A stretch of 64,000 nt of DNA from Closterium sp. NIES-65. Taxonomy: Eukaryota > Streptophyta > Zygnematophyceae > Desmidiales > Closteriaceae. Positions 32,801 to 41,675 of the stretch are shown piece by piece. Made by a program: the position numbers and the translations under genes. The stretch covers positions 62,001 to 126,000 of the forward strand of contig CANXME010002673.1 in assembly GCA_948144175.1 (NCBI GenBank). The letters are read 5' to 3'. The notes under the pieces were generated by a model that was not told the DNA's origin, made no database searches, and worked only from the letters and a program-made list of their open reading frames with translations. Position 1 is the stretch's first letter. The number at the start of each line of letters is the position of its first letter.

Positions 32801-35800
32801 CACCTCATTCAAATTGGTCACAGTTGTCAACCTGGTTTGGTTTCTCCCATCCACTTGGCAGCAACTACAGTGAGGCGTTAAATTATCCCAACTAATCCCA
32901 CAAAGAGTAACCTCACAAATCCCCATAGTCGACGTAACGATAACTTAAAAGCATACGATCTCTGATCGTTCGTATCTTTGGTTCGCTGGTTGAAACGATC
33001 TTTGGTTCGCCGGAAGGGTTTTCGGCAGAGATGTCATTTCAGATATCTGCTCAGACAATATGAAATTCAAACACACTCACAAATTCTAAATCCTGCCAAT
33101 TAGAACGTATTTCACAAAGGCATTCGACGCATACAAATTGGCAATTCAAGACGAGGGGCAGACAGACCTGAAGGCATATGATAACATCCCATACCATTAT
33201 GTCCCGTTCCATGCCGACACCTCCTGCCCCCGGCACTCGTTCCCCCCTTTCCCCCCAACCTCCAGTGGTTACCGCGTTGGCCCGCGCAGGCTGGTGGGCG
33301 TGGGGGTGGTCCCGCGGGCCATGAAAGGCCGTCTCTTCGCCACGCACTGCAGGTGAGGGGCAGAGAGGGGGGAGGACGCGCAGCACAGGGATAAGGGGAA
33401 AAAGCGCACTGGGTAATGGGCTTCAGGGTAGGGGTAGGAGCTTTAGGGAAGAGACAGGTTTGCTGGGAATTCTCAAAGGTGGGCATGGGGGTGGTGTTTG
33501 GCCACGAGGAAGCGCCTGGCTGCCACACACTGCAGGTGAGCGCTGTGGCACACGGGGGGAGGGAGCACAGGGGGAGGGCGCAAAAGGGGAGGGCGTACAG
33601 GGTGAGGGCGCACAGAGGAAGGGCTACATACAGCGGGAGGGCGCACATGGGGAGGGCGCGCAGGGGGGGGGCACACAGGTGGAGGGCACACAGGGGGCTC
33701 ACAGGAACAGGTGCGCTGGTCCCACCACCGCCCTCTTTCCCTGCCCCTCACTCTCCGCTCTTCCCTGTCACTGCTGCCACCCCCAACACCTGCTTCTCAC
33801 TGCTCATTTGCCTTGACCCCCTTCTCTCCCTCCACGCCCTTGACAGTTTGCCCCTTGCCTTCAAAATCCCCTACTCTTTTGATGCCTATTCACCTATCCC
33901 TCCCCACCTTCACAGGTGAACGCATCCTACTCACTCATTCGCCCATTCCTCTCCCACTCGGCCACTCCTCCCTTCTCGCAGGTGGTTCGGACCTGCACAG
34001 TTGGCGCTGGACTGCACGGTAAACGTGTCCTATTCGCTGGGGCAGCAGGGGTCCGCCTCGCAGCACACGGAGGCCGTTATCGAGGCCGCCTTTAGCGAGG
34101 ACGTGCCCAACACAGGGGGCTTCCTGGCTGTGCGCATTGAAGGGACTGACTTTGTGCTCTACAGGTGAGTGTGAGAGTGGTGGGTGTGACAGTGGCGGGT
34201 GGGGCAGTGGTGGGTGTGGCAGTGGTGGGTGTGACAGTGGTGGGTGTGACAGTGGGTGGGTGACAATGGTGGGTGTGACAGTGGGTGGGTGACAATGGTG
34301 GGTGTGACCATTGTGGGTGTGATAGTGGTGACCATGAGTGGAGAAAGAGAGGTGGTGCTTGAGTTTCACTGGCAACTGGAAGGCCTTGCATACGTGCCCT
34401 TCACCCCTATCATCTCATCCTCCCTGGAGTTCCTGTTTTCTAGTTCCCTGTTCTTCTCACCTCACCCACATCACTCCTCCTTCCACCACTTCCTTCCCTC
34501 TCCAATACCTCCCTCTCCCTCACTCGCCCTGCACGCTCCACCCTACGTCTTCCCTTCCCCCGCCCCACCAGGGAAGCCCCTCGGACATTCACGACCCCAG
34601 GTCTCCCCTTCCCCTTCCACTCGGTACCCTGCATCCTCCCCTTGACGCGCAACCCGTCGGTGCCGGTGCATCTGCTGCGCGAGGCAGTGGAGTACCACCC
34701 CTCAACTCCAAACCTCTCCTGCACCTCTTCCCCTTCCCCCATACCTCCCTTGCACGCCCTCCCCATTCTGCCCCACAACCACTCTTCCCCCTCTCCTTCC
34801 CCCCTTCCCCCCACCAGGGAAGCTCCTCTCACCTTCCCAACCACGACCCCAGGTCTCCCCTTCCCGTTCCACTCGGTGTTCTGCCTGCTGCCCTCGGCGC
34901 GTAACGCATCGGTGCCGGTGCATCTGCTGCGCGAGGCGGTGGAGTACCACCGCCTGCTGGGCGCCGCCGTGGTGGCGCTGTACGACAGCGGCGGGTGGCT
35001 CGCCGTGGAACTCACAGAGCGATTCCATGGGGACTTTGAAAGGAGGGTGGTGCGCCGCACGGACTTCACAGGCGTGAAGCAGTTTGACCTCGAGAGGAAC
35101 GGACAGGTGCGCGCAGCAACGCTTGCGCGTGTTCTCGATGCATACGGACACACACAACATGCTTGTTCTCGATGCATACGGACACACACAACATGCTTGT
35201 TCTCGATGCATACGGACACACACAACATGCTTGTTCTCGATGCATACGGACACACACAACATGCTTGTTCTCGATGCATACGGACACACACAACATGCTT
35301 GTTCTCGATGCATACGGACACACACAACATGCTTGTTCTCGATGCATACGGACACACACAACATGCTTGTTCTCGATGCATACGGACACACACAACATGC
35401 TTGTTCTCGATGCATACGGACACACACAACATGCTTGTTCTCGATGCATACGGACACACACAACATGCTTGTTCTCGATGCATACGGACACACACAACAT
35501 GCTTGTTCTCGATGCATACGGACACACACAACATGCTTGTTCTCGATGCATACGGACACACACAACATGCTTGTTCTCGATGCATACGGACACACACAAC
35601 ATGCTTGTTCTCGATGCATACGGACACACACAACATGCTTGTTCTCGATGCATACGGACACACACAACATGCTTGTTCTCGATGCATACGGACACACACA
35701 ACATGCTTGTTCTCGATGCATACGGACACACACAACATGCTTGTTCTCGATGCATACGGACACACACAACATGCTTGTTCTCGATGCATACGGACACACA

Positions 35801-38800
35801 CAACATGCTTGTTCTCGATGCATACGGACACACACAACATGCTTGTTCTCGATGCATACGGACACACACAACATGCTTGTTCTCGATGCATACGGACACA
35901 CACAACATGCTTGTTCTCGATGCATACGGACACACACAACATGCTTGTTCTCGATGCATACGGACACACACAACATGCTTGTTCTCGATGCATACGGACA
36001 CACACAACATGCTTGTTCTCGATGCATACGGACACACACAACATGCTTGTTCTCGATGCATACGGACACACACAACATGCTTGTTCTCGATGCATACGGA
36101 CACACACAACATGCTTCCCTCTCCGTCCTCTCCGTTTCCACCCTCCCCACCTTCACCAAGTGCTGGCCATGCATGTCTCTGTGCACCACCACACGGCCCT
36201 TCCCCCTGCCACCCACTTCCCACCCTTTCCCGTGCCACCCTCGTTCACCCCTTTTACCTGCCAACACCACCATTCTTCAAACCCCACCTCCCACCAGGTG
36301 CTAGCAATGCACGACTGTGTGCAGCGCCATGCCTTCACAGCCCGCTGGGTCATCCCAGCCGCCATCAACGAGTTCCTCTTCGTCGGCCTGCCGCCCGCCT
36401 CCATCCCCTCCTTCCTCGACCCCTTCGCCTACCCCCCCACCTCCTCCTCCGAAACCGCCCTCTCAGACCCCCTCGTTGATTCCGCCGTTACCGGGGCCGC
36501 CGCTGCGGTAACTGCATCTGGAGGCTCGGCAGCCGCGGCCGCCGAGGCTGCGGCGTACGTGCGGGCGGTGCCGTGGGTGAGCGTGGGCAGCCAGTGGTGG
36601 TCGACGCGGCTGTGCGCGCTGCCGTTCCGCGTGCCCGAGGGCGAGGCGTTCTCGATGGAGCGCATGGTGTTCCGCTGGCCGTACCCCGTCTGCCACGACC
36701 GCATCCGCTTCCCCGACCCCCACCTCTGCCCCGGGGAGGCTGGCTTCCGCCGCCTCATCATGGATCCACGCAAGGTGCGATGGGGTGGGGGGGAGGTGAG
36801 GGAAGGGGGGGGAGGGGGGTGGTACTGAAGTGGTGAATGGTAGGGCGGGGGGTGCAAAAAGTACGCATGTAGGTGGAGCGGCATCGGGGGATGTAGGAGA
36901 GTAAGCGACCAGAAGGGGTGTGAACAAGGTGTGCTCAAAGATCATAGTTGCTGCTAGAACGTGCTTCACTCAAACTACTCTCACGTCGTCGGTTCTTTAT
37001 CAAAACAGGTGATTCAACTTGTTGATTGTAGACAACATCAAGGCGCTCCATATTCGATTTATAGCACATCATTAGATGCAGTAACCAGTTCGCTATCAAC
37101 GTTTGACGCCGCTCAGCAGAAATGTGTCTGTGCACTCTCTATCCTTCGTGACATAACAAGTGCAAGCGGAAAGTAACTGGTGTCACCATCGCCTCAACGC
37201 GGAGAGGACCACAGAATCATGGACGGAGCCTGGACGGCAGATGAGAAGGTCCAAGAAAGAGTGTCCAAAACAAACTGTCTCCGATTCCAATCATCTAGTC
37301 ATGTCAATAACCATCAGCATGTTGTTTATGGGAGTTCTGAATCGTGGTGAGTTGTCTCCTATATTTGCTGCATGGTGGTGATGAAGTCATGAGCAGCTTG
37401 GACGCGGACCAGTGTAGTTGGCGGTTGTGGTGTAACGAGGTCACGTCGGTACCACAATAAGAAATGGTTTTTTCCTGTGGTCGCGTTTATAGTTTGTTGT
37501 AGGCGAACTCGAGTGTTGGTTACTGTTGATCCTAGTGGCTGATGTCATCTTTGCAAGCTGTGCGCAGTAACTGTTCTACCACTTGGTTCCGTCTGGCCAT
37601 CTGTCTAGAGATGGTGTGCTGAAGACGTTGCAAGCTTAGTCCTCAATAATCCCATAAGTTTCCGCTAGAACTTTCTAGTGAACGTCAGGTCTTTGTCAAA
37701 GATCAGTGTCATGAGAATGGCGTAGGTGGGGTCGCTGTGTGGAGTTTGTTGAGGTTGTTGATGAACGTGAGCTCGACGGAGGAGGTATCGTCCACCATGG
37801 GGAGGGCGGAGGAGGAGGACGGGGTAGGGGACGGCACCTTCGTGTCCGCGTGGATTGGGAGAGGCGTGAGCCGAATTGCTTTAATACCATGTGAGAAATG
37901 CAGAGGCATGAAGAAGTGATACTTGGATTGAAAACGGTGGGGGTATACATAGGTAAGAGTGCACAGGCATGAGCAACCGACCCGACCCGTCCCGACCCGA
38001 TTTGGGCTGGCCAGGCGGGTAGTGGGTCGGGTCTTAATGGCCCGAGGTTTTCAAAACCTTGGCCTGACCTGGCCTTAAAGGACCGGGTCGGGTACGAAAG
38101 TACCGCTTTCGTCCGCGCTCTGCGCAGATCGGCGATTTCACCCAGCGACCCACGCGGATTAGCGCTTTCGCCCGCCGAGAAGCGGAAATCGGCAGTATTG
38201 CCCGCCAATTTTTGCAGATTGGCGATTTCGTTGGCCGATCTGCAGAGGTAGGGATGCCTAGGCACTCCCTCGTCTGCAACAAATGAGTTATCGACGGCAG
38301 TCATTCCCAGCCACTTTGGCACATCTCACCACTCATCACGGAAGTGAATCTTGAAGACCCAACCCCAACTGCACACCTGTCATTGAGCTCAGCCCAACCC
38401 CAGTGACCCATAGCACATTTCAGGAATCGGGTCATGGGTCGACCCGACCCGGCCGGGTCTTCGTTTCGAATAGTCTGGACCGACCCGCCAAAAAGCCGGG
38501 TCCCATGCTCATGCCTAAAAGGGGATTTGGTGGCCACAGTGGCCAACATTATTGTCCCCCTCCACTAAGTTGGATCGGTAAATTATTGTGGTGTCCAATA
38601 ATTTTCGTCACAAGTGAGCCAAGAGTGTTGGGCCTCCAATAATCTACCAACCCAACCTTGGGGGCCAAATATTAGGGCCAAGGTTTGAGTTCCCAAGCCA
38701 ACTATGGTGAGCCCTAATTGTTTGTGCACCCAAACCATATCAGGTGTCTATGTCCACCCAAGCTATAAAAGATACTTGCAGGACACGGGGAACGATATTC

Positions 38801-40093
38801 TAACAATCGTGGCATGGGAGGGTGCGTGGAAAGGTGAGATGGGTGGGAGAAGAGCACTCACATTGTAATTGCCCTCTCCCCCTTTCCCCAACCCCCTCGT
38901 CCTTGCCCTTCCCCCAACTCTCCGCTTCTTCCTGCGGATTAATCCAACTGTTGCGAAAAGACCTGCAGCACACGGCACGTGATGAGAAGTGAATGGACCG
39001 CCGTGACGCCATCACGCCCACCACCTCTTTTACCTCCCTCTCCCATCCGCCTCCACACCACCTCCCCCCTTCCTTCTCTTCCCTATTCCTCCATTCCCAC
39101 CACTGCCCCACCACTTCCCGCTCTCCAAATGACTCACAGATTTCAGCGCTGGGACTGCACGAGGCGGAGTCAGCATCACGAGTGAGGGGGGTGCACGTGA
39201 GGAGCACCAAGGCCAACTTCAACCACCTGCAGGACGCTGTCATGGACCCCACCGCGTGGTGCGAGCACACGCTGCTCAAGAACGAGGTGCGAGCCCCGCA
39301 GCACTGCCAAGTAACCAGGTTCTTTCAACCCAATCCTGCAGTTCCTATCCTGATCATTTGCAAGGCAGCTCAGTCCGCCCCTCCTTCATCGCGCTGCTTA
39401 CGCCCCTGCTTGCCTGCCTGTGTGGTGCTCTGCTGTCATGCTCTGGCTTGGCCTGACCTGGTGTGGTCTTTTGTTGTGTGGCATGGCGGGGCACTGCACG
39501 GCGTGCTATGGCATGGCATGGCACGCACGGCACGGCATGGCATGGCATGGCATGGCATGCCATGGCATGGGCACGGCACGGCACGGCACGGCACGACATG
39601 GCATGGCATGGCACGCCATGGCATGGGCACGGCACGGCACGACACGGCACGGCACGGCATGGCATGGCACGTCACGGCATGGCATGGCATGAGCATGACC
39701 AGGTGCCGGAGTTCTATGTACGAGACGTCTATCTGCGGGAGGCAGCCCAGTCGGTGCGGGCAGGGCGAGTCTGCGACTTCACCCGAGGCCGAGTCAGTCC
39801 CTCTCTGCCCTCCCTCCCTGCTCGCCCTCCCTGCTCTCCCTCCCTGCTCTCCCTCCCTGCTCTCCCTCCCTGCTCTCCCTCCCTGCTCTCCCTCCCTGCT
39901 CTCCCTCCCTGCTCTCCCTCCCTGCCCTCCCTCCCTGCTCTCCCTCCCTGCTCTCCCTCCCTGCGCTGTACTCCTTGTTGGACTTTCCGTGATTCCTTGT
40001 GTGTCATCGGTCACATGTTCGTAACCCTAAGCCCTCTTGTGTGCTCCGTGCGTTGCTATGTGCCCCGTGCAGTGCGTCCCTGGCCCGGATTAA
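23871..40093 (+). CDS. GT92-family glycosyltransferase (galactan-synthase-like) with long stem, 18-exon model
   Basis: Exons: 23871-23975, 24918-24979, 25349-25464, 26629-26798, 27393-27458, 27675-27791, 28008-28061, 28906-29028, 29365-30766, 30879-31946, 32099-32156, 33266-33352, 33982-34164, 34818-35106, 36298-36774, 39140-39286, 39703-39792, 40073-40093 (TAA 40091-40093). Every intron is GT-AG and every junction is in phase, giving about 1,544 residues. The predicted protein is a type II Golgi membrane protein: short basic tail, signal anchor, about 1,000-residue stem, and a C-terminal region with the landmarks of plant GT92 (DUF23) beta-1,4-galactan synthases. By family, the reaction would be transfer of galactose from UDP-galactose onto a wall glycan, but the usual DVDEF motif is replaced by AINEF, so activity is doubtful. 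The 30767-30878 intron is the weakest part. A split into two genes, stem and transferase, is the main alternative. Confidence 0.75.
24007..24071 (+). promoter_or_regulatory. Cluster of four ACGTG motifs in GT92 intron 1
   Basis: CACGTGG (24007), TACGTGG (about 24027), CACGTGA (24043) and TACGTGA (24065) occur within 65 bp. ACGTG-core G-box/ABRE elements bind bZIP and bHLH factors in streptophytes. Their placement just after exon 1 suggests an intronic regulatory element. Confidence 0.45.
24421..24551. repeat. 20-bp minisatellite in GT92 intron 1
   Basis: Six full copies and one partial copy of GGGGGTTGACATGTCCGCAC, the first with one change. All are head to tail with no spacers. Confidence 0.95.
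24971..25190. repeat. 15-bp minisatellite beginning at the exon 2 splice donor
   Basis: The exon 2 end and donor (CAGAGAG|GTAGGG) are repeated in tandem as an approximately 15-bp unit, GTAGGGCGCAGAGAG, about 13-14 times with drift to GGTTCGGC and GGTACGGC. Most units regenerate a donor-like AG|GT. Confidence 0.85.
25530..25915. repeat. CAGT/GTGA tetranucleotide-rich repeat in GT92 intron 3
   Basis: The stretch is made of irregular CAGT, GAGT, GTGA and CATT repeats, with a pure CAGT run near 25815-25855. No coding sequence. Confidence 0.85.
26842..26919 (+). repeat. Duplicated 3' part of GT92 exon 4, downstream copy
   Basis: The last ~75 bases of exon 4, including its donor (26724-26801), recur 118 bp downstream at 26842-26919 with few changes. 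The second copy still reads KEKLAVLISASARSQ and keeps the ...TCCCAG|GTG donor. No acceptor precedes it, so it is probably intronic, or an alternative 3' extension. Confidence 0.8.
28062..28175. repeat. Array of 12-13-bp units copying the exon 7 splice boundary
   Basis: Exon 7 ends TACTCCCCTCAG|GTACTC. Directly after it come about nine head-to-tail units of the form GTGCTTCCTCAG, or 13-bp variants. Each unit begins with GT and ends in a pyrimidine-rich CAG, so each junction looks like both acceptor and donor. Confidence 0.85.
28280..28487. repeat. Second splice-like array, 16 x 13 bp, in GT92 intron 7
   Basis: Sixteen copies of GTGCTTCCCTCAG run head to tail (28280-28487), the last four diverging. 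The unit is the same as in the array at 28062-28175, about 100 bp upstream. Confidence 0.95.
28547..28905 (+). repeat. Two degenerate upstream copies of GT92 exon 8
   Basis: Functional exon 8 (28906-29028) reads IRILGVLKALVAHIKAATAN. Copy 1 near 28552-28611 reads MLAVLKALVAHIKAATTN. Copy 2 (acceptor near 28727, body 28732-28800) reads LICILAVLKALVAW and then shifts frame after ATGGCG into a stop. The pyrimidine-rich sequence between copies is also similar, so this is a tandem triplication of exon plus flanking intron, of which only the third copy is intact. Confidence 0.8.
32356..33196 (-). mobile_element. Solo LTR in GT92 intron 11, TTATG target duplication
   Basis: Left edge TGTTAGCATCAAG and right edge ...CATACCA, flanked by TTATG at 32351-32355 and 33197-33201. 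The ~840-bp sequence is homologous along its length to 51013-51886, the LTR of the minus-strand Copia-4, which sets its orientation. No internal region is present, so it is a product of LTR-LTR recombination. Confidence 0.85.
33480..33544 (+). repeat. Degenerate copy of GT92 exon 12 end
   Basis: The segment GTGGGCATGGGGGTGGT through CACTGCAGGTGAGCG resembles the end of exon 12 (33295-33358), including the donor. It has lost the middle of the reading frame. It is followed by degenerate GGAGGGCGCACAG repeats to about 33700. Confidence 0.6.
34165..34335. repeat. 15-bp minisatellite beginning at the exon 13 donor
   Basis: Directly after the donor (TACAG|GTGAGTG) come about ten imperfect 15-bp units of GGTGGGTGTGACAGT. 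Confidence 0.85.
34572..34700 (+). repeat. Upstream tandem copy of GT92 exon 14 start, frame open
   Basis: A 246-bp tandem duplication (about 34480-34725 and 34726-34971) places a second copy of the exon 14 acceptor and first ~42 codons at 34572. It stays in frame from the same acceptor phase and ends VHLLREAVEYH, then runs into unrelated pyrimidine-rich sequence without a clear donor. The second copy (from 34818) continues into the rest of the exon and is the one used in the model. Confidence 0.8.
35131..36116. repeat. 34-bp minisatellite, 29 identical copies, in GT92 intron 14
   Basis: The unit starts GTTCTCGATGCATACGGACA and is 34 bp long; 29 copies fit exactly into 986 bp. There is essentially no divergence. 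It begins 24 bases after the exon 14 donor at 35107. Because the unit is one base over a multiple of three and has no stop in any frame, the array is open in all six frames and creates large false ORFs. Confidence 0.97.
36935..37170 (+). repeat. LTR fragment related to Copia-3, in GT92 intron 15
   Basis: 36940-37167 aligns by eye with the last ~230 bp of the Copia-3 LTR (48790-49026). Shared features are GCCGCT-CAGCAGAAAT, TCTGTGCACTCT, CTATC-TTCGT and the terminal ATAACAAGTG. The 5' part is absent. Only the 3' end of an LTR is recognisable. Confidence 0.6.
37690..37964 (-). repeat. Fragment of a minus-strand LTR retrotransposon 5' end
   Basis: On the minus strand, CATGGTATTAAAGC (complement of about 37880-37893) resembles a plant retroelement primer-binding site. 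It is followed by an open frame with PMVDDTSSVELTFINNLNK, similar in style to a Copia Gag start. No further domains remain. Confidence 0.4.
37965..38516. mobile_element. Probable hAT-type MITE with GGGTCGG palindromes
   Basis: Ends AGGCATGAGCA (37965) and TGCTCATGCCT (ending 38516) are inverted repeats of the hAT type. Inside near both ends are many CCGACCC/GGGTCGG motifs, plus 34-37-bp imperfect repeats at 38100-38245. I could not match an 8-bp target duplication, so the boundaries are approximate. Confidence 0.5.
38517..39139. other. Remainder of GT92 intron 15, no gene
   Basis: 38590-38770 is A/T-richer with no recognised element. 38870-38940 and 39015-39125 are pyrimidine-rich, and the latter leads to the exon 16 acceptor (CTCACAG). 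Confidence 0.5.
39480..39692. repeat. Pentanucleotide GGCAT/GGCAC array in GT92 intron 16
   Basis: Irregular tandem GGCAT and GGCAC units run to within about 10 bases of the exon 17 acceptor. They open long artificial frames on both strands. Confidence 0.9.
39793..39965. repeat. 13-bp minisatellite after the exon 17 donor
   Basis: Immediately 3' of the exon 17 donor (CGA|GTCAGT) is a tandem array of about 12 units of CTGCTCTCCCTCC. Confidence 0.9.
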
Positions 40094-41675
40094 AAGCGCG
40101 CTCAACACCGCACGTGCAGCGCTTCTGTAACTGTCTACTGTTTCTCTTCAATTGCTGCTTACACTCGTTGCTCAAGCTGAAGCGTTTTGAGGGTGGTAAG
40201 GTGGCAGCATGAGGTGCAAGCGGACCGGTTAGAATGACTGAATGATTCGTTTATGCAGGGCAGGGCAACCGGTGGTGGAGCAGAGGAAACCACTGTTGGC
40301 ACTACTGTATAACTTGCATGCGATTCAGTGCATTAGAAATACTCTTTGCCACACCTCCCTCGCATGTCGCCGTAGCCAGCGCTTGGGCACCGCTTGGAAA
40401 AGCACTGGTAATTCAGCACTTTTGGCTCAGTCCCAGTGCAGATGCAGTTAGGTAATTTGTAATCTGGCATGCTTGGCAAGTGTGTTCATGAAACTGAAAT
40501 CAGTTCACTGTGCACACAAGCAGGCAGGCAAGGCGGCTATGAAGAAATCATGATAGCTTGTCATGTTACAAGAACATTGCCCACGTTCTACCTTTAACGT
40601 AACTTTCACCGCTATTTACCCAATCAGGCCAGAGATGGACAAAAAAGGAAAGCGGTTCAATTCAATGTCAACATTAGCCGAGCCTGGTGCTTGCTCCTGA
40701 AAGAATCTCAAGCAGCGAAGGGAGAGAGAAGGGAGGAGGGGGGGGGGGTGGGGGGGGAGGGGAGGAGGAGGGGGAGGAGGGAGGGGGAGGAGGGGGAGGA
40801 GGAGGGGGAGGGGGAGGAGGGGGAGGAAGGGGAGGGGGAGGAGGGGGAGGGGGGGAGGGGTAGGCGGGGGAGGCGGGGAGTGGTGCGGGCGGGGCGGGGG
40901 GTGCGTGGGCAGGAGAGGGGGGGGGGCGGGGGAGGGGGGGGGGCGGGGGAGTGGGAGGAGGGGGCGGGGGAGGCGGGGGAGGCGGGGGAGTGGGAAGCGA
41001 GGGAGGGGGAGAAGGGGGCTGGGGAGGAGGTGGCGGGTGAGGTTGGGGTATGGGCTGTGCCAGGTTGGGGTTGAAGGCTAGGTCATGTCGGGGTTTAAGG
41101 CTGAGAGGGATTGGGGAATAAAGCTGGGTCAAGATGGGGTTATGGGCTAGGTCAGCTTGGGGTATGGGCTGGGTCAGGTTGGTGTTCAAGGCTAGGTCGG
41201 GTTGGGTTGAAGGCTAGGTTGGGTTGGGGTTCAAGGCTGGGTCAAGTCTTTGATCCGGGCCTCACGTCTTTGGTCCGCGCCTCATGTCTCTTGCTCGGGC
41301 CAAAATACGCAAAATATCTAACAATACCTAACCTAATCAACCATAGAAACCTAGCATAATAGTATACAATATCGACCTCTAATGCAATTGGAGAAACATG
41401 TAGGACATCGGGAAAACTTGATCTTACCTGCAACCCATAGTGGCACCTGTGCAAGGTCCAAGAGAGGGGGGAGGGGGACAAGAGGAGAACAGGAGGTGAA
41501 CACAAGGGCTGAAAGACACGGTGAGAGGGATGAAATGAGGGCCACGGGGAGTGTTATGAGGGCCAGCAAGCACAGCAACATAGCAGTATAGCAGCAACCC
41601 TAAACCCATACCCCAGGGTGAGGTTGGTGGTAGTGGTGACTCCCTTGCCCACTGCCATTTCCCTGCACTGCACAC
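40094..41675. other. 3' flank of GT92 gene; poly-purine tract; no gene
   Basis: 40094-40690 has mixed composition and may hold the 3' UTR. 40735-41040 is almost pure G with A (GGGGGAGG repeats). 41040-41260 has degenerate GGCTGGGTCAGGTTGGGGT repeats. No coding sequence is supported. Confidence 0.55.

Larger units (their letters stand above)
32099..40093 (+). other. GT92 gene exons 11-18: GT92 catalytic region and its N-terminal domain
   Basis: Exons 11-13 read SVFTRF-SGYRVGPRRLVGVG, THC-RWFGPAQLALDC and RIEGTDFVLY. These match the pattern before the catalytic domain in plant GALS proteins (serine-tyrosine-arginine, then Cys-Trp, then a Phe-x-Leu-Tyr strand). Exon 14 has FCLLPSARNASVPVHLLREA then VEYHRLLGAAVVALYDSGGW, the GT92 'REW-x-YH' and 'LYD' landmarks. 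Exon 15 has QVLAMHDCVQRHAFTARWV (family: ND-C-hydrophobic-R) and then AINEFLF where the family has DVDEF. It continues SQWWSTRLC and ERMVFRWP. Exon 16 has SALGLHEAE and STKANFNHLQ, matching the later His-containing block. Ten cysteines lie in this region against none in the stem. The C-terminus CVPGPD is a six-codon exon and less certain. Confidence 0.8.

Noticed and set aside
35131..36116. Possible CRISPR array (29 direct repeats)
   Set aside because: Units are directly adjacent with no variable spacers, and the DNA is clearly eukaryotic.
34440..36273. Very long open frames (390-555 codons) on both strands over the 34-bp repeat
   Set aside because: They arise because the 34-bp unit has no stop in any frame; the flanking exon logic places the array in an intron.
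39480..39692. Open frames through the GGCAT repeat joined to exon 16 or 17
   Set aside because: Low-complexity sequence; exon 17 has its own acceptor and keeps phase 0 without it.
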